A stretch of 9,378 bases of DNA from an uncultured archaeon (GCA_938073845.1 CALJEO010000147.1:1-9378), one strand, 5' to 3'. Shown: positions 1 to 6,899, numbered from the stretch's first letter. Numbers and translations: made by a program. Notes: generated by a model not told the origin, from the letters alone.

Positions 1-1130
1 CCATTGGGCCCTACCGCTACAACAACCTCTCCGGCATGTATCTCCCCTCCCTCGATGTGAAGGGAGAAACCATTGAAGCTCTTCCTGAGATCTGAGTAGG
101 AAGCTATGATCTCATGGGATACCTCTGAGGGAGCTGATCTCTGCAGGAAGGATATCCCTTCCTCCCTAAACCTGACGTTATCATCGGGCAGGTAGCCGTC
201 CAGGAATATGTTTATCCCCTCCCTGGTTGAGTGGGGGTTGCTAACCACCCCGTAAACCCCGGGCTCTCCATAAAGCACGTGGACATAATCGCTGAGATAG
301 TCCAGGATTGCTAGATCGTGTTCTACCACTATCAAAGCCTTGTTCTTCTCCTGAAGTATTCTCAGGAGCTTAGCGGCTTTCATCCTCTGGAAGACATCCA
401 GGTAATTTGTTGGCTCGTCGAATATGTAGAGATCCCCCTCCCTTAGGTAAGCCGCAGCTAGAGCTACCCTCTGAAGCTCTCCTCCACTCAGCTCCTTTAG
501 CTCCCTATCCCCCAAGTTCTCTAGCTCCATCAGGTGGATGGCCTCGTCATAAGAGCCCCTCTCATCAACCTTCCTCAGAACCTCAGAGACCTTGCCCTTA
601 ACGACCTCGGGGATCTTATCTATCCTCTCCGGTTTCAGGATGACCTTCACCTCATTGTTGATCAGTTTCCTGAAGTATGTATGGAGCTCAGAGCCTCTGA
701 ACCTCTCCAGGATCTCCTCCCAGCTGACCTCCCTATCAAAAAGACCCAGGTTAGGTTTGATCCTCCCGGAGAGTATCGATATCGAAGTCGTCTTTCCAAC
801 GCCATTCGGGCCTATGAGCCCCACTATCTTTCCGAACCTCACTATGGGGAGCCTGAAGAGCGTGAACCCGTTGGGTCCGTACCTATGGACCTCCTCCCCC
901 TCCACGGGTTCGGGAAGTCTCACCACGGATATGGCAGCAAATGGGCATTTTTTAACACATATTCCACATCCTGTGCAAAGATTTTCATCTATTATCAGAG
1001 TAGAGTCAACTAGTTTTATAGTATCCTCTACCCCCATCCTCACCTCCGGGCAGTACTTCACGCACTCCAGACCGCACTTCCTCGGGTTGCACCTATCCCT
1101 GTCAACTACAGCGATCCTCTTACCATGCAA
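1..1130 (-). CDS. rli: ABCE1/RNase L inhibitor (RLI) ribosome-recycling ATPase, 3' end cut by the window edge
   Basis: Soluble twin-ATPase with an N-terminal Fe-S domain. The family splits post-termination ribosomes into subunits together with aRF1 or Pelota. About 376 of the roughly 590-600 residues usual for the family are visible. Residues 14-28 carry C-x4-C-x3-C-x3-CP and residues 52-63 carry C-x2-C-x2-C-x3-CP, the two [4Fe-4S] cluster motifs. Walker A is GPNGVGKTT (107-115), the signature is LSGGE (214-218) and Walker B is FDEP (237-240). The reading frame is intact to base 1 and breaks at GPNG, the Walker A of the second ATPase domain. The start is taken as TTG at 1128-1130. No ATG or GTG is available in frame nearby, a strong Shine-Dalgarno precedes it, and HGKRIAVVDRDRCNP matches the family's normal N-terminus. 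It begins 4 nt after the iorB stop, so it is probably co-transcribed with iorAB. Family identity is certain; the start is less so. Confidence 0.96.
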   Translation of the reverse strand, partial: MHGKRIAVVDRDRCNPRKCGLECVKYCPEVRMGVEDTIKLVDSTLIIDENLCTGCGICVKKCPFAAISVVRLPEPVEGEEVHRYGPNGFTLFRLPIVRFGKIVGLIGPNGVGKTTSISILSGRIKPNLGLFDREVSWEEILERFRGSELHTYFRKLINNEVKVILKPERIDKIPEVVKGKVSEVLRKVDERGSYDEAIHLMELENLGDRELKELSGGELQRVALAAAYLREGDLYIFDEPTNYLDVFQRMKAAKLLRILQEKNKALIVVEHDLAILDYLSDYVHVLYGEPGVYGVVSNPHSTREGINIFLDGYLPDDNVRFREEGISFLQRSAPSEVSHEIIASYSDLRKSFNGFSLHIEGGEIHAGEVVVAVGPN

Positions 1131-1131
1131 G

Positions 1132-1141
1132 GGATCACCTC
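1132..1141 (-). promoter_or_regulatory. Strong Shine-Dalgarno of rli overlapping the iorB stop
   Basis: On the minus strand this reads GAGGTGATCC, a near-perfect complement to the archaeal 16S rRNA tail. The TGA stop of iorB lies inside it. The GGTGA core ends 4 nt before the TTG start, which supports that unusual start codon and suggests that RLI translation is coupled to termination on iorB. Confidence 0.75.
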
Positions 1142-1746
1142 GGAAGAGAGACCCCCTCTCTTCCGAGATCGTAAGCTCTCAGATTTAAATCCCGATACCT
1201 AGCTGGGGATAGTTCCTCGACTGCCTCCCTAAGAACCCCATTGGGGAAAGGTAAGGATCCTATGGCCTGAGCGGCTCCCAGTATCACGACGTTAGCTGCT
1301 ATGTAGTCCCCCGCTTTCTCAGCCAGCCCATAGGCATCTACCACAGCCAACCTCTTGGGCCTCAAGCTCCTCAGGTCATCCAGGATCTCTTCTAAGCTCG
1401 GTACCCTTAGCCTGGCAAGGTAGGCTGAGATTGGAGGTATGATGTGATCACTCATCACGATGGAGGTCCTCTCCGATATGTAAGGAGCTTGCCTCAACGT
1501 CTCCAAGGGTTCCATACCTATCAGCAGGTCCAAAGTCCCTTCTAGAATTAGAGGACTGTGAACCTCGCTCCCTATCCTGAGCTCGGTTCTTATGGATCCG
1601 TACCTCTGAGACAAGCCATGTATCTCACTCTGAACGAAGTTGATGCCCATCTTCAGAGCGGCCCTCGCTATCACGTTGGTCGTGAACAGTATACCCTGGC
1701 CCCCGACCCCCGCGACCATGACGTTAAACTCCCTTATCTCCCCCAT
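1135..1746 (-). CDS. iorB: Indolepyruvate:ferredoxin oxidoreductase, beta subunit
   Basis: Beta (gamma-type) subunit of the cytoplasmic 2-oxoacid:ferredoxin oxidoreductase that oxidatively decarboxylates arylpyruvates from Trp, Phe and Tyr transamination to aryl-acyl-CoA, passing electrons to ferredoxin. Length is 203 aa, normal for IorB. The N-terminal GVGGQG (13-18) opens the Rossmann-like domain of the POR gamma family. SEIHGLSQRYGS (40-51) is the IorB version of the family's E-x-H-G-x-x-QR-x-GS motif. The ATG start overlaps the 3' end of iorA by 13 nt, and a G-rich GGGGGTG ribosome-binding site lies 5 nt upstream, so translation is probably coupled. The product needs IorA for activity because TPP and the Fe-S clusters sit in that subunit. 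Substrate preference for indolepyruvate is inferred from family membership. Confidence 0.95.
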   Translation of the reverse strand: MGEIREFNVMVAGVGGQGILFTTNVIARAALKMGINFVQSEIHGLSQRYGSIRTELRIGSEVHSPLILEGTLDLLIGMEPLETLRQAPYISERTSIVMSDHIIPPISAYLARLRVPSLEEILDDLRSLRPKRLAVVDAYGLAEKAGDYIAANVVILGAAQAIGSLPFPNGVLREAVEELSPARYRDLNLRAYDLGREGVSLPR

Positions 1747-3641
1747 GCTAACACCCCCAAACCCTCCTTCCTCCAGTCTAGCGAGCCCTCCTGGGGTTCT
1801 ATCGCCTCATATGGACATACTTGAACGCAGGCACCGCAGCCGAAACACACAGCTGGATCTATCTCCACCAACGAGCCCGTATCCACGAAGGCCGGGCAAG
1901 CGAAGGTATTTATACAAACTCTACAGTAAGTGCACTTCTCGGGATTCACCTTGTAGGGGACTATCCTCTTTCCCTGGGTCCTGATGTCCCTCACAGTGAG
2001 GAGGGCGCACTCCCTTCTGGCTATGACTACGGAAACACCTTCACTTTTCAGAGCTTCCCTAAGAGCTTTTTCTGTCTCCTTATGATCAAAAGGATCCACT
2101 ATCTTGATGTAATTGACTCCAATAGCCTTAACCAACGCTTCTATATCCACACTGGGGGCTTCCCTACCGAGGGCATCGTAGGGTACGCCGGGATGGGACT
2201 GGTGCCCAGTCATGGCCGTGGTCCTATTATCCATTATAACGACCAAAATCTTCCTTCCATTATGCACAGCATTTATCAGGGCTGGGATTCCAGCATGGAA
2301 GAAGGTAGAGTCTCCTATCAGGGCAACGACATCCTGTTGGGTGGCTAGGCTGACCCCATTCGCTATCCCTATTGAGGAACCCATCGCGTGGGTAACGTGC
2401 TCCACCCTGAAGGGTTGTTGGAAGAGCAGCGCGTAGCACCCTATGTCCCCCATGAAGACAGCCCTTCCAGCAGCTCTCCTCATGGCATATCCTGTTGATC
2501 TGTGAGGGCAAGCTGGGCAGAGGATCGGTGGTCTCGGTGGGACCTTACTAAGGATGCTAGAGCTCTTCCTATCGATCTCAGCGAAGTCTATGGGCGACCT
2601 TATCCCAAAAGCCTTCGATAACCCCTCTAAGACCGTCCTAACGGTGTACTCATGGAACTGGGGCATATGTCCCGTTAGCTTCCCAAGCACCTCGAGATCA
2701 GGAGCATAGTCCTTAGCAATAGACCTGACCTTGATCTCCAAAAATGGATCAAGCTCCTCGACAATGAGGGCCGTGTTTATAGATCTCAGGAAATCCCCGA
2801 TGGTGCGCTCGGGCAATGGGAATGTCATGCCCAGCTTGAGGATCTTGGCTTCCAGACCCGATAGCCTGAGGGCGTCTCTCACATGAGCATAAGATACGCC
2901 CGACGTTACTATCCCTATCTCAGCGTCCTGAGGACCCTCGATCCTTGCGTAACTTCCTGAGATCTCCTGAATGTCCCTCAACTTCTTCAATAGCTCTACG
3001 TGATGCTTCCTAGCTATGGCACCAACTTGGAGGTACCTATCTGGTTCCGGTGGCTCGAACACGCCCGTGGATGGCTTAGCTGTTATCTCACCGAGTCTAA
3101 CAGGTCCCCTCTGATGGTTCACCCTCGTTGTCGTCCTCACCATGAACGGTACCTTGTACCTATGGGAGAGCTCCATCGCTTCCTTAGTGAAGTCCTTCGC
3201 CTCCTGGACGTTGGAGGGCTCCAGCATAGGAAGACCAGCAGCTTCGCTGTAATGCCTATTATCCTGCTCATTCTGGCTACTGTGACAGTGAGGATCGTCG
3301 GCAGACACTATCACCATCGCTCCCGTGAGCCCAGCGTAGGTTAGAGTGAACACCGCATCTGCTGCTACGTTGAAGCCGACGTGCTTCATCATGGTCATCG
3401 ACCTTAAGCCAGACCAGGCGGCCCCTATGGCTACCTCGGCAGCGACCTTCTCGTTAGAGGACCACTCGAAGTAGATGCCCAGCTTCTTGGCAGCTTTTGA
3501 TAGGGCCTCCCCTATCTCGGTGCTAGGGGTCCCGGGATAGGCCGCGGCTACATTCAGACCTCCCTCCAGAGCCCCTCTGGCGATCGCCTCATTGCCCAGG
3601 AGGACCTCCAAGGTGTTAGGTGGAGCTAGCAGATCCCCCAT
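1734..3641 (-). CDS. iorA: Indolepyruvate:ferredoxin oxidoreductase, alpha subunit
   Basis: Catalytic subunit holding thiamine pyrophosphate and two [4Fe-4S] clusters. At 635 aa it is within the usual 600-650 range. The N-terminal transketolase-like half has YPGTPS (35-40). The TPP-binding half has CPACPH (375-380), as in CPGCPHR of other IorA proteins, and the GDS...N TPP/Mg signature (G443-D444-S445 with N472). The C-terminal ferredoxin-like domain has C570, C573, C576 and C582 in the atypical IorA form, then C599, C602, C605 and C609 of a standard cluster followed by P610. The ATG start has GAGGGGAT 3 nt upstream. First gene of iorA-iorB-rli, with about 130 nt of promoter-bearing spacer before it. 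All active-site elements I can check are present. Known members act on aryl pyruvates and make indoleacetyl- or phenylacetyl-CoA. Confidence 0.97.
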   Translation of the reverse strand: MGDLLAPPNTLEVLLGNEAIARGALEGGLNVAAAYPGTPSTEIGEALSKAAKKLGIYFEWSSNEKVAAEVAIGAAWSGLRSMTMMKHVGFNVAADAVFTLTYAGLTGAMVIVSADDPHCHSSQNEQDNRHYSEAAGLPMLEPSNVQEAKDFTKEAMELSHRYKVPFMVRTTTRVNHQRGPVRLGEITAKPSTGVFEPPEPDRYLQVGAIARKHHVELLKKLRDIQEISGSYARIEGPQDAEIGIVTSGVSYAHVRDALRLSGLEAKILKLGMTFPLPERTIGDFLRSINTALIVEELDPFLEIKVRSIAKDYAPDLEVLGKLTGHMPQFHEYTVRTVLEGLSKAFGIRSPIDFAEIDRKSSSILSKVPPRPPILCPACPHRSTGYAMRRAAGRAVFMGDIGCYALLFQQPFRVEHVTHAMGSSIGIANGVSLATQQDVVALIGDSTFFHAGIPALINAVHNGRKILVVIMDNRTTAMTGHQSHPGVPYDALGREAPSVDIEALVKAIGVNYIKIVDPFDHKETEKALREALKSEGVSVVIARRECALLTVRDIRTQGKRIVPYKVNPEKCTYCRVCINTFACPAFVDTGSLVEIDPAVCFGCGACVQVCPYEAIEPQEGSLDWRKEGLGVLAWGR

Positions 3642-3670
3642 GAAATCCCCTCGATCTTACCAGTAAAAAC

Positions 3671-3676
3671 TTAAAA
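3671..3676 (-). promoter_or_regulatory. Candidate TATA box of the iorA-iorB-rli operon
   Basis: On the minus strand, GGGTTTTAAGTTTTTA gives a TTTTAA core. Predicted transcription start is near 3648, which leaves almost no leader and falls inside the Shine-Dalgarno, so the exact box is doubtful. It is the best TATA-like element in the 129-nt spacer. The spacer also holds a CGGATG/CATCCG inverted repeat (3695-3700 and 3721-3726). Confidence 0.35.
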
Positions 3677-3764
3677 CCCTTAGCTCCTTACGAGCGGATG
3701 GAGATTTTCCTGGTCTGCGTCATCCGGAAGGCGATTTCAAGGTTTTCCGAAGGTAACCTAGCGT

Positions 3765-3770
3765 AAAAAA
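3765..3770 (-). terminator. T6 tract directly after the acyl-CoA synthetase-like gene
   Basis: Six Ts on the minus strand immediately follow the TGA stop at 3771-3773. T-rich tracts without a needed hairpin are the usual intrinsic terminator of archaeal RNA polymerase. One short tract is modest evidence, but its position separates this gene from iorA. Confidence 0.45.
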
Positions 3771-5072
3771 TCACTTCGAGGCGAGTAAGCGCCTGATCAT
3801 GGAATCCGATGCCCTTACCGCTCTCGTGATGCTGTAGTAAGAGGGTATACCCTCACTCCTCAGCGCCTTAACCGTCCTCTTGACGGAGTCTCCTCCCAGG
3901 AGAATAGGGATCAGGGGCTTGCTGACGAGATCCTTAAGTTCGATTAGCATCGTATGAAGTTTTTCTGTCTCTAGGGGATTTGTTTCACAGTAAACCAGCA
4001 GGATGAAGTCGAATTCATCACCATGCATGTTGCTACCCTCTATGACGCCTCTGACTATCTCAGGACTCGCATCGGAGGTCAGGTCTAGCGGGTTCCTGAG
4101 GTGGGATCCCTCGGGTATGAACATCCTTATATCATCGAGGAAGGCCTCGCTGAGAGTTGCTAACTCTATGTTGAAGCCCTCCAGAGATCCCATAAGTAGG
4201 TTTGCAGCCCCACTACTATTGGTCACAACTAGAGCCCTTCTCCCCTCTATCCTCCTGCCCGTGAACACCAAAGACAGGTCGAAAGCCACCGTGAAATCTC
4301 TTAGGATGGGGAGCTCCTTCTTCATCGGTTCTAGCCTCCTCATTACCTCCCCTGAACCAGTTACCACCAAGATGGGTTTCCTCCTAAGAGCGTTCCTCAG
4401 ACTATCAGTTAGTCCCTTCGGATCCCTCAACGTCTCTAGATGGATGACTATCGATCTCACTTGGTCATCCTCGGATAAGTAATCTAGGAGGCTCTGATCA
4501 TCGATGTCAGCCTTCCCACCGGTCCCGATTATGTTGGAGAACCCTAAACCCTCGGAGAGCCCGTAGTTCACCATGGAAATACCCAAGGTCTTGGATTCCG
4601 AGATGAGAGCGATCCCTCCTCCCTCGGTGCTGAGAGGGATAGGTGTTGCGTTCAACCTGCTCTTAGAGCTATAGATCCCCAGCGAGGAGGGCCCGAGCAC
4701 CCTCATACCGTACCTTCTGGAGGCATCAGCAACCCTCTCCACGAGGGAGCTCCATCTCCTACCGGATGAGATGACGGCAGCTCTCACGCCCTTGGCCCCC
4801 AGCTCCTCGAGCACCTTCGGGATGTACTCCTCGGGAGTCGATACGATAGCTAGGTCTATATCATCGGTCACATCTAGGACGGATCTATAGCACCTTATGT
4901 CCTGGACCTCAGCGTACTTGTGGCTTATGGGGTAGAGCGGTCCCTTGAACCCGTACCTAACTAAATTGTTCATTATCTCATGCCCGGCCTTTCCAGGGGT
5001 CTTTGAGACACCAACCACGGCTATGGACCTGGGATTGAAGAGGTTTTCCAAGAAATCCTCCTTATCTTTCAC
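3771..5072 (-). CDS. ADP-forming acyl-CoA synthetase alpha-like protein lacking the catalytic His motif
   Basis: Related to the alpha subunit of ADP-forming acetyl/acyl-CoA synthetase (ACD). The 433 aa run as an N-terminal CoA-binding Rossmann domain (about 11-135; NPRSIAVVGVS at 13-23, RVLGPSSLGI at 124-133), a succinyl-CoA-ligase-like domain (about 150-240) and a third ligase domain (about 275-420). Several hallmark motifs are altered. RVLGPNCLG has become RVLGPSSLG, and SQSGALG has become SESKTLG (158-164). The GRT..G...SHTG block that carries the phosphorylated histidine in true ACDs is replaced by a stretch around 238-260 with no histidine. It may therefore be a non-catalytic or regulatory CoA-binding paralogue. 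No beta subunit is in the window. The GTG start follows the PUA gene by 6 nt, with a GAGGTGAGG ribosome-binding site overlapping that gene's stop, so the two genes are co-transcribed. Family assignment is firm; function is unknown. Confidence 0.85.
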   Translation of the reverse strand: MKDKEDFLENLFNPRSIAVVGVSKTPGKAGHEIMNNLVRYGFKGPLYPISHKYAEVQDIRCYRSVLDVTDDIDLAIVSTPEEYIPKVLEELGAKGVRAAVISSGRRWSSLVERVADASRRYGMRVLGPSSLGIYSSKSRLNATPIPLSTEGGGIALISESKTLGISMVNYGLSEGLGFSNIIGTGGKADIDDQSLLDYLSEDDQVRSIVIHLETLRDPKGLTDSLRNALRRKPILVVTGSGEVMRRLEPMKKELPILRDFTVAFDLSLVFTGRRIEGRRALVVTNSSGAANLLMGSLEGFNIELATLSEAFLDDIRMFIPEGSHLRNPLDLTSDASPEIVRGVIEGSNMHGDEFDFILLVYCETNPLETEKLHTMLIELKDLVSKPLIPILLGGDSVKRTVKALRSEGIPSYYSITRAVRASDSMIRRLLASK

Positions 5073-5078
5073 CTTACC

Positions 5079-5591
5079 TCACCTCAGGGACACTGCCCTC
5101 CATAGCGGGTCTCCGGCATGGTGAATATTTTTAATAGTTTTACCTCTCTCCCGCGCTTCGCTAGAAGGTCTGAGCGCCCTGCCCAAAGCTATCACAGCTC
5201 TGAGCCTCTCATCGACCACCGCCACGAGATCCCCCTCATTGAAACTCCCCTCGACCTCCTTCACCCCGGGTCCCATCACGTCAGCTCCATTAGCTATGGG
5301 CCTCACGGCCCCTAGGTCAACGATAACCCTGGGTAGGGGGAGGTTGAACCTCTCCACAGCCGTCAGGAAGGGTAGCAAGTCGCCGTCCGGGAGCCCCACT
5401 AACACGGGCTCTCCTTCCAGGTAGTAAACCCTGGCTACCCCTTCCTTGAAAGGTATCTCTAAGGTTTGAAGCGACAACTTCCTCCTTTGAAAGACCTTCT
5501 CGATGCCCGGGATCTCCGCTAACGACTTATCTATGATAACCTTGCTCTCCTTGATTGTTAAAAAGTATTTCCTTATCTTTATCCTCCTCAC
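5079..5591 (-). CDS. PUA-domain RNA-binding protein, Tma20/MCT-1 family
   Basis: Small archaeal relative of eukaryotic MCT-1/Tma20, whose family acts on the small ribosomal subunit in recycling and re-initiation; the role here is inferred from homology. Residues 1-85 form the pre-PUA domain. The PUA domain spans about 88-163, with VDLGAVRPIANGADVMGPGV (91-110), the GDLVAVVDE strand (120-128) and IHHAGDPLW (156-164), all typical. Length 170 aa is normal. The GTG start lies only 21 nt after the CCA end of tRNA-Asp, with GAGG just 1 nt ahead of it. No other start exists within that spacer or the first 20 codons. This suggests the mRNA is released from a joint tRNA-mRNA transcript. The acyl-CoA synthetase-like gene follows after 6 nt. 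Confidence 0.88.
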   Translation of the reverse strand: MRRIKIRKYFLTIKESKVIIDKSLAEIPGIEKVFQRRKLSLQTLEIPFKEGVARVYYLEGEPVLVGLPDGDLLPFLTAVERFNLPLPRVIVDLGAVRPIANGADVMGPGVKEVEGSFNEGDLVAVVDERLRAVIALGRALRPSSEARERGKTIKNIHHAGDPLWRAVSLR

Positions 5592-5592
5592 C

Positions 5593-5605
5593 CCTCGGCT
5601 CGAGG
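5593..5605 (-). other. Small hairpin in the tRNA-to-PUA-gene spacer
   Basis: The minus strand reads CCTCG-AGC-CGAGG, a perfect 5-bp stem with a 3-nt loop. It occupies most of the 21 nt between the tRNA 3' end and the GTG start. Its 3' arm contains the only Shine-Dalgarno-like GAGG, so it could limit ribosome access or mark a processing site. Confidence 0.45.
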
Positions 5606-5612
5606 CGATGGA

Positions 5613-5689
5613 TGGCGCCCGGGCCGGGATTTGAACCCGGGTCTGGGGCTCGACAGGCCCCTATGCTAACCGGGCTACACCACCCGGGC
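5613..5689 (-). tRNA. tRNA-Asp(GTC): tRNA-Asp (anticodon GTC), CCA encoded
   Basis: A full cloverleaf can be drawn. The acceptor stem is GCCCGGG/CCCGGGC and the D arm has stem GTGT/GCAT with a loop carrying GG. The anticodon stem is GGGGC/GCCCC around loop CTGTCGA, giving anticodon GTC. The T arm is CCGGG-TTCAAAT-CCCGG. Discriminator base G73 is the aspartate identity base. CCA is encoded at 5615-5613. There is no intron: the anticodon loop is exactly 7 nt. The variable loop is short (AGAC). Confidence 0.97.
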
Positions 5690-5712
5690 ACCGTGTTGAA
5701 TGGGCCATCGCA

Positions 5713-5720
5713 TTAATAAA
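5713..5720 (-). promoter_or_regulatory. TATA box of the tRNA-Asp transcript
   Basis: The minus strand reads TTTATTAA, preceded by purine-rich GAAAATG as a possible BRE. Its centre lies about 27 nt upstream of the first tRNA base (5689), the canonical archaeal distance, so transcription should start at or next to the mature tRNA 5' end. It sits just after the stop of the endonuclease IV gene. Confidence 0.75.
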
Positions 5721-5725
5721 CATTT

Positions 5726-6565
5726 TCACCCGAGCCTCCTGAGGGCCTCCCTATAGATGGACCTCATCTTCACCGAGTCCCTCTCCAAGATCGGGGATTC
5801 CGATATGACAACCCACTCGACCCCATACTCGACCATTAGATCAGCTAGGGGTTCATAGGGAGGGCCATAACCGGACCCCAGCTCATGATGCATCCTCTCC
5901 CCAGTACCGGACTTAGCGAGTTCGACCTCCGTGAAGTGAATGACCAGACCGTTTAAGCTGCCCATTCTTCTCTCGATCTCACTGAGCAACCTCTCGTAGT
6001 CTTCCCTACCCCTTATGATCCCCCCCTCCCTGGCATGGATGTGGGCGAAGTCAACTGTGGGGGAAACATCATCCACCTCCTCAGCCATGGAGAGGACCTC
6101 GCCCAGCGAACCGAGCTGGGAAGGCTTCCCAGTGGTTTCGGGCCCTAGCTCGATGTTCAAATTCAGTGCTTTGAGTTCCTCCCTGATTCCCTTGAGCTGA
6201 TTGATCGCGCGCCTCAGGGCTTCCTCTTTACCCATCTCCCCGTAATAGCCCGGATGAAAGGTCACGTGCAGGGCCCCCATCTTAGCTGCAGCGATCGCTG
6301 AATCAATGATCCTCCTCGCGCTAGCTCCCCCCTTCTCATCGGAGCACAGGTTTATCGCGTAGGGGGCATGTAGGGAGAGCAGGATATCGTTCCTCCTGGA
6401 TTCTTCCCTCACCCAAGCTAAGATATCTTCGCTCCTGGGTATGGCTCTTACAGCCTGGTACTCCATCGCATCGAGCCCTACCTCCCGTAGGTAAGAGAAG
6501 GCCCTCTCCTTGGGAGCATCTATAGGGTAACCTGCTGGGCCGAATCTGGTCCTATCGAGGATCAC
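5726..6565 (-). CDS. nfo: Endonuclease IV family protein (AP endonuclease, TIM barrel)
   Basis: Predicted metal-dependent apurinic/apyrimidinic endonuclease of base-excision repair; the xylose-isomerase-like TIM barrel spans nearly all 279 aa, the normal length. Probable metal ligands by motif position are H66 (LHAPYAINL), H104 (FHPGYYG), E143 (ELGPETTGK), D172 and H175 (VDFAHIHA), H210 (VIHFTE), H226 (GERMHHELG) and E256 (ISESP). The Asp of the bacterial D-x-H pair appears to be replaced here (R-M-H, or E223 one step earlier), a variation I also associate with archaeal family members. The GTG start has no Shine-Dalgarno, but a TATA box sits about 25 nt upstream, which fits a leaderless mRNA. 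It stands alone between the tRNA promoter and a gene-poor stretch. A sugar isomerase of the same fold is less likely, given the ligand set. Confidence 0.87.
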   Translation of the reverse strand: MILDRTRFGPAGYPIDAPKERAFSYLREVGLDAMEYQAVRAIPRSEDILAWVREESRRNDILLSLHAPYAINLCSDEKGGASARRIIDSAIAAAKMGALHVTFHPGYYGEMGKEEALRRAINQLKGIREELKALNLNIELGPETTGKPSQLGSLGEVLSMAEEVDDVSPTVDFAHIHAREGGIIRGREDYERLLSEIERRMGSLNGLVIHFTEVELAKSGTGERMHHELGSGYGPPYEPLADLMVEYGVEWVVISESPILERDSVKMRSIYREALRRLG

Positions 6566-6585
6566 GGGATTTGAGGGGATCAGGA

Positions 6586-6594
6586 TAAGATAAA
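6586..6594 (-). promoter_or_regulatory. TATA box of the endonuclease IV gene (leaderless transcript)
   Basis: The minus strand reads CCTTTATCTTATCC, TATA core TTTATCTTA. The centre is about 25 nt from the GTG start at 6565, so the transcript would begin at the start codon. The absence of any GAGG/GGTG element in the intervening bases supports leaderless translation. Confidence 0.6.
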
Positions 6595-6599
6595 GGTTA

Positions 6600-6862
6600 T
6601 CTCAAGGGTTCTGAATGCGCAACCTCTTAAATGCGCGTATCTTGGGAACCCACTGACCCGAAGCTCTCCAGGGCCTTCGGTCTCCCTGCCAGGGGAACCC
6701 ACAATCCCTTCATAAGCTCTAAAGGGATTAGAGGATGGAGAGAGCCCTCTATCTTGAGTAAGCTTCCTTTGAGGATCAAAGTCCGCATTAGGAACGCATC
6801 TGCTGGTGCTAAAGTACCTTACTCAGGCTCACCTACCCCGGAGCTGCTGCCTGAGGCCCTGG
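6600..6862. other. Stretch with no convincing gene; several inverted repeats
   Basis: Neither strand gives a recognisable protein. A 53-codon minus-strand frame (ATG at 6788, stop 6627-6629) has no Shine-Dalgarno and only a weak TATA-like TACTTTA about 25 nt upstream; I do not recognise the product. Structure seen: AATCCCTT/AAGGGATT (6703-6710, 6722-6729), CTTTGA-GGA-TCAAAG (6767-6781) and CTCAGGC/GCCTGAG (6822-6828, 6849-6855). A 10-nt direct repeat GGGAACCCAC occurs at 6644-6653 and 6693-6702. It could be a decayed gene, a structured RNA or a regulatory region. Confidence 0.4.
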
Positions 6863-6883
6863 ACCGAAAAATATATATTCGGT
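6863..6883 (+). promoter_or_regulatory. TATA box framed by a palindrome, promoter of the structured leader
   Basis: ACCGAA (6863-6868) and TTCGGT (6878-6883) form an inverted repeat around AAATATATA (6869-6877), an excellent archaeal TATA box. Its centre predicts a start at about 6900, just before the closing helix of the structured RNA. The palindrome could be the operator of a repressor that blocks TBP. Confidence 0.7.
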
Positions 6884-6899
6884 GTAACGCCCTATATGG

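Noticed and set aside
534..1188. Two long plus-strand frames opposite rli
   Set aside because: Shadows of the rli coding frame, which has unmistakable Fe-S and ABC motifs on the minus strand.
1558..2348. Overlapping plus-strand frames opposite iorA/iorB
   Set aside because: Antisense shadows of genes with complete conserved motifs; no ribosome-binding sites or recognisable products.
3642..3770. C/D-box sRNA suggested by GGATGACG in the spacer
   Set aside because: The C box is imperfect and no matching D box (CTGA) at proper spacing was found.
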